The notes below the pieces were generated by a model. That model saw nothing but the letters and a program-made list of their open reading frames with translations, searched no databases and was not told the origin of the DNA. A DNA stretch of 64,000 nt from Deltaproteobacteria bacterium (GTDB lineage: Bacteria; Myxococcota; Kuafuiibacteriia; Kuafuiibacteriales; Kuafuiibacteriaceae), in contig JADJBV010000001.1 of assembly GCA_016703535.1 (NCBI GenBank), forward strand, positions 5,694,001-5,758,000. The letters run 5' to 3'. Of the stretch, positions 57,474 to 64,000 are shown one piece after another; position 1 is the stretch's first letter; each line of letters starts with the position of its first letter. A program made the position numbers and the translations under genes.

Positions 57474-59150
57474 TCAAGGCTCGATCCGCAGGAACTGGAG
57501 CAGGAGCTCCGGCGCGGGGGTGCCCCGGGAAGCCCGCAGCTCGGCCTTCAGCACCCGCTCCAGCCGCGCCTCCAAGCCTTCCGGCGGCTTCGGCCCAGCG
57601 ATGATCGCGGCGGCCTTTTCGGCAAGGCGCTGGGCCAAGCCACCCCGATCCCGAAAGCCACGGACCGTCACCGCCGGGTCCATCATCAAGCGATCGGCGG
57701 GCGTCAGCGCGATCGAACACACGACCAATCCGCCGCGCCCAATTCGAGAGCGCTCCCGCACGTCGCCCCAATCGAGCACCCGGCCCCCCGCGTCGATCGG
57801 CCGGCGGGACACCTCTTCATTCCGCCCCCGGGCCAGCCCCCCGGCGCCGAGCACCACCGACTCTCCGTCTTCGATCACCAACACTCGCTCCGCCGCCACG
57901 CCCGCGGCGATCGCCGTCTTGGCGTGGGCCTCGAGCATCGCCCGTTCGCCGTGGACCGGCACAAAATGTTTGGGCCGGAGGAGCTCCAACAAGGTCCGTT
58001 GTTCGTCTTGTTGGGCGTGGCCCGAGCAGTGGATGGGATGCAAGTTGTCTTGCACAACTTCCACGCCCTGCTTCGCGAACTGGTTGACGATCTTGCGCAC
58101 CGAACGTTCGTTGCCGGGGATGGTGCGGGCGCTCAGGATCACCCGATCCCCGGGCAAACAACGAAGTGCGCTGTCTTCGCCACCCGCGACCCGGGCCAAG
58201 CCGCCGAGCGGTTCACCTTGCGCGCCGCTGGCGACCACCACGATCCGATCCCGCGGATGAGAGGGCACCCGCTCGGGCACCACCAACAAGGTGGGATCCG
58301 GCGGCAAACGCCCAGTGGCCACGCCAAGGAGCCAAGACTCCTCGACCGCCCGACCCACCAAACAGATCTTGCGGCCGCTCTTGATCGCGGCGTCGGCCAC
58401 GGCCCCCAAACGGTGCAGGTGAGAGCCGACCTGGCTGATCACCACTCGACCTTCGGTGGCCGCGACCAGCTGGGCCAAGGTCTCGGCGACCACCGCTTCG
58501 GAGCGGGTGTGGCCCGGCCGTTCGGCGTTGGTCGAGTCCGAGAGGCAAAGCTCCACGCCTTGATCGCCGATGGCCCGCAGCCGCTCGAGGTCGGTGGTGA
58601 GGCCATCCCGGGGCGTGGCGTCCAACTTGAAGTCGCCGCTGTGCAGCACCCGACCCGCCGGGGTCTCGAGGAAGATGGCGGCGCTGTCGGGGATCGAGTG
58701 GGTCACCCGAATGAACTCGAAGGCAAAAGGCCCGACCTGGGCCCGACCGCCGAGGGGCACCTCCAGCAGGCGGCCTTTGGCCTGGGCCCGGGCTTCGGTC
58801 GCCACCCGCTGGCCCCGATCTTCGAGGCGGGAGCGGGCGAAGGCCAAGGTCAACGGGGTCCCAAAAACTGGCACGTCGCGTTCGGCCAACAACGCCGGCA
58901 GGCCACCCAGGTGATCTTCGTGGCCGTGGGTCAACACCACACCGAGGAGGCGACGCCCGCCGGTGTAGAGGGGCTCGAAGCCGGGCACCGCCTTCTCCAC
59001 ACCTTGGGCGCGGTCGACGCCCAACAGCGCCCCGCAGTCCACCAACAGGGCGTCCTGGCCCAGACAAAACAAGGTCGCGTTGAGGCCGATCTCGCCGCAG
59101 CCGCCCAGGGGCAAGATCTGGAGCTCGGGCCCCGAGCTGGTGACGGTCAT
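57474..59150 (-). CDS. rnj: Ribonuclease J
   Basis: 558 residues from ATG 59150, whose ATGA overlaps the epimerase stop. Metallo-beta-lactamase motifs: GGCGEIGLN, HxHxDH at His75-His77-Asp79-His80 (THGHEDHLGGLP), VTHSIPDS, the HSGDFKLD ligand Asp, and in the beta-CASP part SDSTNAERPGHT and VGRAVEES; the C-terminal HCSGHA.QDEQ..LLELLRPKHF.PVHGE completes it. RNase J is the 5'-exonuclease/endonuclease of bacterial mRNA decay. The unusual feature is its tight coupling to a sugar epimerase gene rather than to a metabolic or RNA gene. Confidence 0.95.
   Translation of the reverse strand: MTVTSSGPELQILPLGGCGEIGLNATLFCLGQDALLVDCGALLGVDRAQGVEKAVPGFEPLYTGGRRLLGVVLTHGHEDHLGGLPALLAERDVPVFGTPLTLAFARSRLEDRGQRVATEARAQAKGRLLEVPLGGRAQVGPFAFEFIRVTHSIPDSAAIFLETPAGRVLHSGDFKLDATPRDGLTTDLERLRAIGDQGVELCLSDSTNAERPGHTRSEAVVAETLAQLVAATEGRVVISQVGSHLHRLGAVADAAIKSGRKICLVGRAVEESWLLGVATGRLPPDPTLLVVPERVPSHPRDRIVVVASGAQGEPLGGLARVAGGEDSALRCLPGDRVILSARTIPGNERSVRKIVNQFAKQGVEVVQDNLHPIHCSGHAQQDEQRTLLELLRPKHFVPVHGERAMLEAHAKTAIAAGVAAERVLVIEDGESVVLGAGGLARGRNEEVSRRPIDAGGRVLDWGDVRERSRIGRGGLVVCSIALTPADRLMMDPAVTVRGFRDRGGLAQRLAEKAAAIIAGPKPPEGLEARLERVLKAELRASRGTPAPELLLQFLRIEP
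58039..58054. repeat. Dispersed palindrome TGCAA-N6-TTGCA
   Basis: Perfect copy, spacer GTTGTC, inside the RNase J gene. Confidence 0.6.
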
Positions 59151-60118
59151 TCCGAGGACCGGCGAGCCTTCAGCCAATCGCAGAAGCGCAGCAGGCCCTG
59201 CTCCACGGAGGTGCTCGGCGCGTAGCCGAGCTCCGCTTTGGCCCGGGTGAGATCGGCGTAGGTCCTGGGTACGTCCCCCGGCTGATCGGGCAGGCGCCGC
59301 ACCACGGCCTTGTTGCCCAAGGTCCGCTCCAGGTGGGCCACCAACTCGGACAGGGAGGTCGTCTCCGAACCACCGAGGTTGTAGATCCGATAGGCCGGCA
59401 CCTGGACCGTGCGATCGATCGCCGCCACGACCCCTCGGACGATGTCGTCGATGAAGGTGTAGTCCCGGCTGGAGCTGCCGTCGCCGTGAAGCGAAAGGGG
59501 CGTGCCGTCCAAGATGGAGCGGGCGAAGAGGTGGATGGCCATCTCGGGGCGCTGGCGCGGGCCGTACACCGTAAAAAAGCGGAGGCCGGTGAAGCTGGTG
59601 CCGAAGAGCTGGTGATAGGTGTAACCAAATAGTTCGCCGGCTTTTTTGGTGGCCGCGTAGGGGCTGATCGGATCGTCGACCCGATCGTCTTCGGAGAAGG
59701 GCACCTTCTGTCGGGCCCCATACACAGAAGAGCTGCTGGCGAAGACGAAGGGCCGGACCTGGTGGTGCCGGGCCAACTCCAACAGGTGCACCGTGCCCTC
59801 GACGTTGTTGGCCTGGTAGGTCAGCGGGTCGGCGATGGAGGGGCGCACGCCGGCCCAGGCGGCCAGGTGACAGACTACGTCAGGCCGGGTGGTCCCGTCG
59901 GCGAAGATCGACCGAAGCGCCGGATCTCGGATGTCCAATCGGAGCAGGCGATGATCTCCGCCGGCGGCGATGGCCTCTCTCCAGTTCCGCTCTTTGATCG
60001 CCGGGTCGTAGAAGGTGTTGAAGTTGTCGACGCCCAGGACCTGGTCGCCCCGGGCGAGGAGCGCCTGGGTCACCGAGGAGCCGATGAAGCCGGCCGCACC
60101 CGTGAGGAGCACTCGCAC
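59147..60118 (-). CDS. NAD-dependent sugar-nucleotide epimerase (UDP-glucuronate 4-epimerase-like)
   Basis: 323 residues from GTG 60118, just before VRVLLTGAAGFIG (NAD-binding GxxGxxG at residues 7-13). The SDR catalytic triad appears as Ser in SSSSVYG and Tyr-Lys in SPYAATKKAGE; TFTGLRFFTVYGP-like TGLRFFTVYGPRQRPEMAIH is the substrate region. Closest in pattern to UDP-glucuronate/galacturonate 4-epimerases used in polysaccharide synthesis. It reads through into RNase J. No glycosyltransferase genes are nearby. Confidence 0.92.
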   Translation of the reverse strand: MRVLLTGAAGFIGSSVTQALLARGDQVLGVDNFNTFYDPAIKERNWREAIAAGGDHRLLRLDIRDPALRSIFADGTTRPDVVCHLAAWAGVRPSIADPLTYQANNVEGTVHLLELARHHQVRPFVFASSSSVYGARQKVPFSEDDRVDDPISPYAATKKAGELFGYTYHQLFGTSFTGLRFFTVYGPRQRPEMAIHLFARSILDGTPLSLHGDGSSSRDYTFIDDIVRGVVAAIDRTVQVPAYRIYNLGGSETTSLSELVAHLERTLGNKAVVRRLPDQPGDVPRTYADLTRAKAELGYAPSTSVEQGLLRFCDWLKARRSSE

Positions 60119-60201
60119 CCCCCCGAATTGCGCCGATCTTCGGGCCCCGGTCAACCCGCGGCTTTCTTGACAGCCAGGCCGGTCCGGGCGACGAACGACG
60201 G

Positions 60202-61107
60202 GTGCGATCCCGCGTCCACGTGCTCTTGGGGCTGGGTCTGTGGCTGGCCTGGGCGCCCCGGGCCGAAGCCGGTGACTCTGACTTCCGGCTGAACGCGGGC
60301 ACCGGCTCGGGCAACGCCCGCCGCGGCGTGCTCTTCGACGAAAGTTTCCGACCCCGGAACGATCTCTTTCGAGACTTCGCCACCCAGCTCGGCTTCGTCT
60401 TGGCGCCGCGCAACGCCTCACCCGCCGAGACCTTGGGCCACGCCGGCTTTCACCTCGGCGCCATGTGGAGCGGATCTTTCGTCTCCGCGGATCAACCGTA
60501 TTGGCAGGTCACCGATCGGGCCCAAGCCGGCCGCGGCACCGCCGACGTGCTCCACACTTTGCAGCTCGACGTGAGGAAGGGCCTGCCCTTCTCCTTTGAG
60601 TTGGGCGTCAACTTGATGTGGCTCTGGGACAGCTCGATCTTCGCGCCGGGCCTCGAGGTGCGTTGGGCGCTGCAAGAGGGCTTCAAATACGCCCCGGACT
60701 TTTCGGTGCGCGGTTCGGTGAACCACATGGTGGGCAACCGGGATCTGCTTTTGACCACCGTCAGCTTGGACGCGATGTTGTCCAAGAACTTTGGCCTCTT
60801 CGGGATGATCAACCTCTGCCCTTACGTGGGCTGGTCCTTGATCATGATCGCCGCCACCTCCCGGGTCATCGATCCGACGCCGGCCCCGACCATGGTCAGC
60901 GACGAGGACGATCGCCTGGATCAAAACTTCGTGTTCGACGAGATCAACGCCACCGATCGCATCAACCACAAGTTGACCTTCGGCGTGCGCACCCTGGTCT
61001 ACGTGCTCAACATCTCGGTGCAAGGTGAGTTGCAGATGTTGTCCAAATACGACACCGGGGGTGGGGGCATCGCCACCTTGACCACCAAGTTGGGCCTCGA
61101 CTTCTAG
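60202..61107 (+). CDS. Outer-membrane beta-barrel protein
   Basis: 301 residues from GTG 60202. Signal peptide ends AEA-G. Alternating hydrophobic strands with aromatic girdle residues (FHLGAMWSGSF, LPFSFELGVNLMWLW, FSVRGSVNHMV, FGLFGMINLCPYVGWSLIM) and a C-terminal strand ending LDF, as for Omp85-inserted porins. No known subfamily identified. An acidic loop (SDEDDRLD) lies between strands. A perfect TTGACA is present at 60167-60172 but without a good -10. Confidence 0.75.
   Translation: MRSRVHVLLGLGLWLAWAPRAEAGDSDFRLNAGTGSGNARRGVLFDESFRPRNDLFRDFATQLGFVLAPRNASPAETLGHAGFHLGAMWSGSFVSADQPYWQVTDRAQAGRGTADVLHTLQLDVRKGLPFSFELGVNLMWLWDSSIFAPGLEVRWALQEGFKYAPDFSVRGSVNHMVGNRDLLLTTVSLDAMLSKNFGLFGMINLCPYVGWSLIMIAATSRVIDPTPAPTMVSDEDDRLDQNFVFDEINATDRINHKLTFGVRTLVYVLNISVQGELQMLSKYDTGGGGIATLTTKLGLDF
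61019..61034. repeat. Dispersed palindrome TGCAA-N6-TTGCA
   Basis: Perfect copy, spacer GGTGAG, inside the outer-membrane barrel gene. Confidence 0.6.
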
Positions 61108-61186
61108 TCCGCGGACGATTTTTGCAAAAAGCGCCGGGGGCCTGAATCCGACCCGGCCTCGGCTGCGTATAGGCCTTGGCCTAGCC

Positions 61187-62689
61187 ATGCCTACCGTCCC
61201 TGACCCGCGGATCATCGCCGACAAGTACGTCCTCGGCCCGCTGCTCGGTCGGGGCGCGGTGGGCGAGGTTTACCTGGCCCGACACCGACTTACCGGCTCC
61301 GAGGTCGCGCTCAAGGTGATCCCCAGTCGGATGATCGGCTCCGAGCCCGGGCTGCAGCGTTTTCATCGGGAGGTCAGCGTCGCCAACCGGATCGGGCATC
61401 CCGGGATGGTGAAGGTCCACGACGCCGGGTGGTCCACGACCGAAGACGCCTACTACCTGGCGATGGAGCGACTCTCTGGCCAGAGCCTAGGCGCCTGGGC
61501 CGACGGCCCCGAGGTCGACCTCCTGAGCGGCGTGCAGGTGGTGCGGGCCATGCTGGAGCCTTTGGCGGCCGCCCACGCCGCGGGGATCGTGCACCGGGAC
61601 CTCAAACCAGAAAACGTCTTCCTGCACCAAGATCCCCGCACCGGCGAGCGGATCGTGAAGTTGCTCGACTTCGGCATCGCCCGGGACCAGCGGGAGCTCC
61701 AGTCGGCGACCTTGGCCGACATGACCTTGGGTACGCCGGCGTTCATGAGCCCGGAGCAAGCCACCAGCGCCAAAGAGGCCACTCCGACCTCGGATGTATG
61801 GTCGGTGGGCGTGATGCTCTATTGGCTCTACTCGGGGCGGGTCCCCTTCGAGCACGAGACGGTCTTCAACACCTTGACCGCGATCTGCACCCTGCCCCAC
61901 CCGCCGCTGGAGGGGCACACGCCTTCGGAGTTGGCGCTGATCGCGGTGATCGAGTCATGCCTGCGAAAGGACCCGGCGGCCCGCCCAAAAGACGCGCGGG
62001 CGTTGGCGACGGCCTTGGATGCCTGGATCGAAACCGTCGGCCCCGAGCTGGGGTCGACCCGGCCTCGGGCCGACACTGAAGCTCGGCCCTTTAGCGGCGG
62101 GGAGGCGATCCAGGGCCTCACCTTGTTGGAGTCGCCACCCCAACGTGCACCTCGCGTGCTGGCGTTGGTGTTGGGGGTGACCTTGGCGGGTGCCCTGGGG
62201 TGGTGGGCTTGGCCGGAGTCTTCGCCTTCGGTGGAGGTGGCGCCGGCACCGCCCGCCGCGCCCGCGCCCACGCCCGCGCCACCCACTGGCACAACCATGG
62301 ACCCCGCGATCGCTGAGCCTTCCCGGGCCGAACCGGGCCCGGAGCCCCAAGTCGCCGACCCCTCGCGGCGGACTCGACGCCGCCCTGCCAACAAGACCCC
62401 GCCGACGGAATCCCCAGCTTCGTCGGTCGACGCCAAGGTGATGCCCGTGGAGGACTCGGAGACGCCGGAGTCGGAAGGCGCTCCGGGCGCGGAGGAGACG
62501 CCTCCGATCGTCGAGGCCCCTCCTCTACCCCCGGAGTTGGCCCCGCCCGCGGTGGTCGAGGTGCAAGCGGCGAAAGTGGAGGTACCGCCGGCGGAGGCCC
62601 CGCAGCGTCCGGCCGAGCCCCCCCATGCGCCGGTGGCGCCGGCGCCCCCCAAAAAGCCCGCGGCCAAAAAGCCCTTCGCCACGTTCTGA
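61187..62689 (+). CDS. Ser/Thr protein kinase with transmembrane helix and Pro/Ala-rich tail
   Basis: 500 residues. Kinase domain about 12-285: LGRGAVGEVY, VALKVIP, HRDLKPEN, LLDFGIARD, SPEQ. One membrane helix (about 325-342, VLALVLGVTLAGALGWW), then a long tail of Pro, Ala, Glu and Lys (about 345-500), presumably periplasmic and without a fold. The outer-membrane barrel gene follows 9 bp later, so the two may be functionally linked. Confidence 0.93.
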   Translation: MPTVPDPRIIADKYVLGPLLGRGAVGEVYLARHRLTGSEVALKVIPSRMIGSEPGLQRFHREVSVANRIGHPGMVKVHDAGWSTTEDAYYLAMERLSGQSLGAWADGPEVDLLSGVQVVRAMLEPLAAAHAAGIVHRDLKPENVFLHQDPRTGERIVKLLDFGIARDQRELQSATLADMTLGTPAFMSPEQATSAKEATPTSDVWSVGVMLYWLYSGRVPFEHETVFNTLTAICTLPHPPLEGHTPSELALIAVIESCLRKDPAARPKDARALATALDAWIETVGPELGSTRPRADTEARPFSGGEAIQGLTLLESPPQRAPRVLALVLGVTLAGALGWWAWPESSPSVEVAPAPPAAPAPTPAPPTGTTMDPAIAEPSRAEPGPEPQVADPSRRTRRRPANKTPPTESPASSVDAKVMPVEDSETPESEGAPGAEETPPIVEAPPLPPELAPPAVVEVQAAKVEVPPAEAPQRPAEPPHAPVAPAPPKKPAAKKPFATF

Positions 62690-62698
62690 GGTGCACCC

Positions 62699-63727
62699 GT
62701 GCGGATTCGAAGGATCGGTCTGAGCCTGTTGTTCACCTTGTGGCCCGGGATCGCCGCGGCCTCTCCTTGGACTTTGCCCGCCGGGCGTCTGCTGGTGCTC
62801 GGCGGCTTTGACCTGCAAGAAGCCAACAGCGAGTTCATCGATGTGGGCCCGGTGCGATCTTTCCCGCTCCGCGGCGAATATTTGGCCTCCAGCTTCACCT
62901 TGGGCGCGCGCCTCGGGATCACCGATCGCTTCGAGTTGGAGGCCAGTTTGCCGTTTCGTTTGTTGGCCTATCGTTCGGATCCGGTGTTGTTTTTGGGGAG
63001 CACCGGCGATTCGCTGGACTCCTTTCAGGACAACATCATCGACCTCTCCCAGACCAACGGCGGCGTGGGTGACCTCAACCTGGCCGGCCGTTATCGGCTT
63101 TTTTCCGGGGCTTTTTTGGTGACCAGCGAGGTTCGAATCAAAGCCCCGACCGGCTACCGGGGCCCGGCCGGGACCTTCGGGGTCGACCCGCGCACCGTCG
63201 AAGACTTTACGTCCGCGGTCGGAGAGGTGGTCCGGCCCGATCGGGTGGAGGACGACGTGACCTTGGGCGACGCCCAGCTCGATCTCTCGGGATCACTGTT
63301 GGTGGGCGCGGCCTTCGACAGCGGCGCCTTCTTGCGGGCCGGGGTCGGCTACAACCTGCGGCTCGGCGGCGCCGGGGATCAGCTGCTGAGCGACGTCCGT
63401 TTTGGCCAAGCGGTGGGCGAGTCGTTGTTGATCTACGCCGGTGGACAGTTGGCCTTCAGCGTTCAAGCCGGCGACTCGATCGGCGTGACGGTGGCGGCGG
63501 TGGATCCGGACTTGCCGGCCCAGGACTACGGCGGGCTCACCAACCTGCGCCCGACCACCAAACGTTTGGCCACCGACAGCCTGGAGGTCGGTGGTGGTTT
63601 GATCTGGCGGGTCGGCGACGCGACCGAGGTCAACGTCGGTTATCAGCGGGTGATCTGGGGGCGGCAGGTCGCGGCCACCAACACGGTTTCGGTCGGCTTG
63701 GCCTTGGCCTTGGAGCTCACGAACTAG
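62699..63727 (+). CDS. Outer-membrane beta-barrel protein
   Basis: 342 residues from GTG 62699. Signal peptide ends AAA-S. Alternating strands (GRLLVLGGFDL, LASSFTLGARLGITDRFELEASL, GGLIWRVGDATEVNVGYQRV) and a final strand ending ALALELTN. A transport- or phenol-type porin layout, as in TodX/MetA-phenol families, is possible. Its stop overlaps the convergent TatA gene by 11 nt. Confidence 0.8.
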   Translation: MRIRRIGLSLLFTLWPGIAAASPWTLPAGRLLVLGGFDLQEANSEFIDVGPVRSFPLRGEYLASSFTLGARLGITDRFELEASLPFRLLAYRSDPVLFLGSTGDSLDSFQDNIIDLSQTNGGVGDLNLAGRYRLFSGAFLVTSEVRIKAPTGYRGPAGTFGVDPRTVEDFTSAVGEVVRPDRVEDDVTLGDAQLDLSGSLLVGAAFDSGAFLRAGVGYNLRLGGAGDQLLSDVRFGQAVGESLLIYAGGQLAFSVQAGDSIGVTVAAVDPDLPAQDYGGLTNLRPTTKRLATDSLEVGGGLIWRVGDATEVNVGYQRVIWGRQVAATNTVSVGLALALELTN

Positions 63728-63941
63728 GAGGAGGCTCGCCTGCGGGCGGGTGCTTGGGTTCGTCGTTGGGTGGCAACTTCTTGGGCGTTACGTCGATCTC
63801 GTTGTCGCCCTTCAGGCTCTTCTTGAAGTTGCGGACGGCCCGGCCGAGACCATCACCGATCTGGGGCAGTCGCCCGGCGCCCAGCACCAAAGCGACCACA
63901 AACAGGATGATCAAGGCCTCTTGGATGTTGACGCCACACAC
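63717..63941 (-). CDS. tatA: Twin-arginine translocase TatA/TatE subunit
   Basis: 74 residues from GTG 63941. An N-terminal membrane helix (IQEALIILFVVALVLGAG) is followed by the amphipathic helix RLPQIGDGLGRAVRNFKKSLKG with the conserved Phe-Lys (FKKS), then a charged Pro-rich tail. TatA/E forms the pore for folded twin-arginine substrates. No tatB or tatC is next to it in this window (the window ends 59 bp upstream of its start). Confidence 0.9.
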   Translation of the reverse strand: MCGVNIQEALIILFVVALVLGAGRLPQIGDGLGRAVRNFKKSLKGDNEIDVTPKKLPPNDEPKHPPAGEPPPSS

Positions 63942-64000
63942 GGTGCGCCTTGGACGCTAGCAGAAGTTTCAGCGTCCGTCGCTCGTGACGACCGGCGGGG
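63942..64000. other. Upstream region of tatA to the window end
   Basis: 59 bp; nothing else recognised before the window ends. Confidence 0.3.

Noticed and set aside
61108..61186. Terminator around TTTTTGCAAAAA (61117-61128)
   Set aside because: Perfectly symmetric but lacks a GC-rich stem and a U-tract in the correct place; left as unexplained sequence.

Overview
The window is a stretch of GC-rich bacterial chromosome (roughly two-thirds G+C by eye), densely packed with genes on both strands. The gene content suggests Myxococcota or another lineage of the former Deltaproteobacteria: Ser/Thr protein kinases with C-terminal membrane anchors, a PEGA-domain protein, a FHA-sigma54 activator, a PAS/GAF hybrid histidine kinase, many lipoproteins with Asp/Pro/Gly-rich linkers after the lipobox, and several beta-propeller or TPR lipoproteins. 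This taxonomic placement is an inference; there is no rRNA or marker tree here. I saw no tRNA, rRNA, CRISPR array, insertion sequence or prophage. No gene-free stretch exceeds 300 bases; the longest are 38925-39160 and 42817-42978.

Layout. 1-3.5 kb: the tail of a LysR regulator, a 58-bp relic of a DUF4139 gene, a CdiI-like immunity gene behind a small secreted protein, and a tandem pair of almost identical beta-helix proteins. 3.6-9.3 kb: a small unknown gene, two adjacent DUF4139 (MuiA-like) genes, one frameshifted, and glycerol kinase. 9.4-16.6 kb: an operon of lipoprotein, hybrid histidine kinase and Ser/Thr kinase, then an unknown helical-repeat protein. 16.6-22.9 kb: katG, an MBL-fold protein, bolA, and the complete AmmeMemoRadiSam trio (amrB-amrA-amrS). 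22.9-32.5 kb, minus strand: a serine-hydrolase-like lipoprotein, then an operon running kinase (frameshifted) - PEGA protein - MopE-like/propeller lipoprotein - propeller lipoprotein - FemAB-like - SIR2.

32.5-45.7 kb: a FHA-sigma54 activator split by a frame change, a 1691-residue lipoprotein, an orphan E1-beta subunit, trxB, and a run of lipoproteins (vWA, CxxCH haem-type, large acidic) ending at a Cys/Met-metabolism PLP enzyme. 45.8-63.9 kb: mutS2, TPR proteins, a translationally coupled NYN-nuclease/tandem-Nudix-like pair, an unknown cluster around a 977-residue coiled-coil protein, RNase J coupled to a sugar-nucleotide epimerase, two outer-membrane barrels, a third Ser/Thr kinase and a TatA/E subunit.

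The most unusual signals are: (1) a dispersed gapped palindrome, TGCAA-S-N4-S-TTGCA, found seven times perfectly and at least six more times with one mismatch; (2) the NYN/Nudix-like pair; (3) the unknown 53-57 kb cluster; (4) the mosaic tandem beta-helix duplication and the DUF4139 relic; (5) three single-base frame changes in otherwise good genes, which may be biological or assembly errors.
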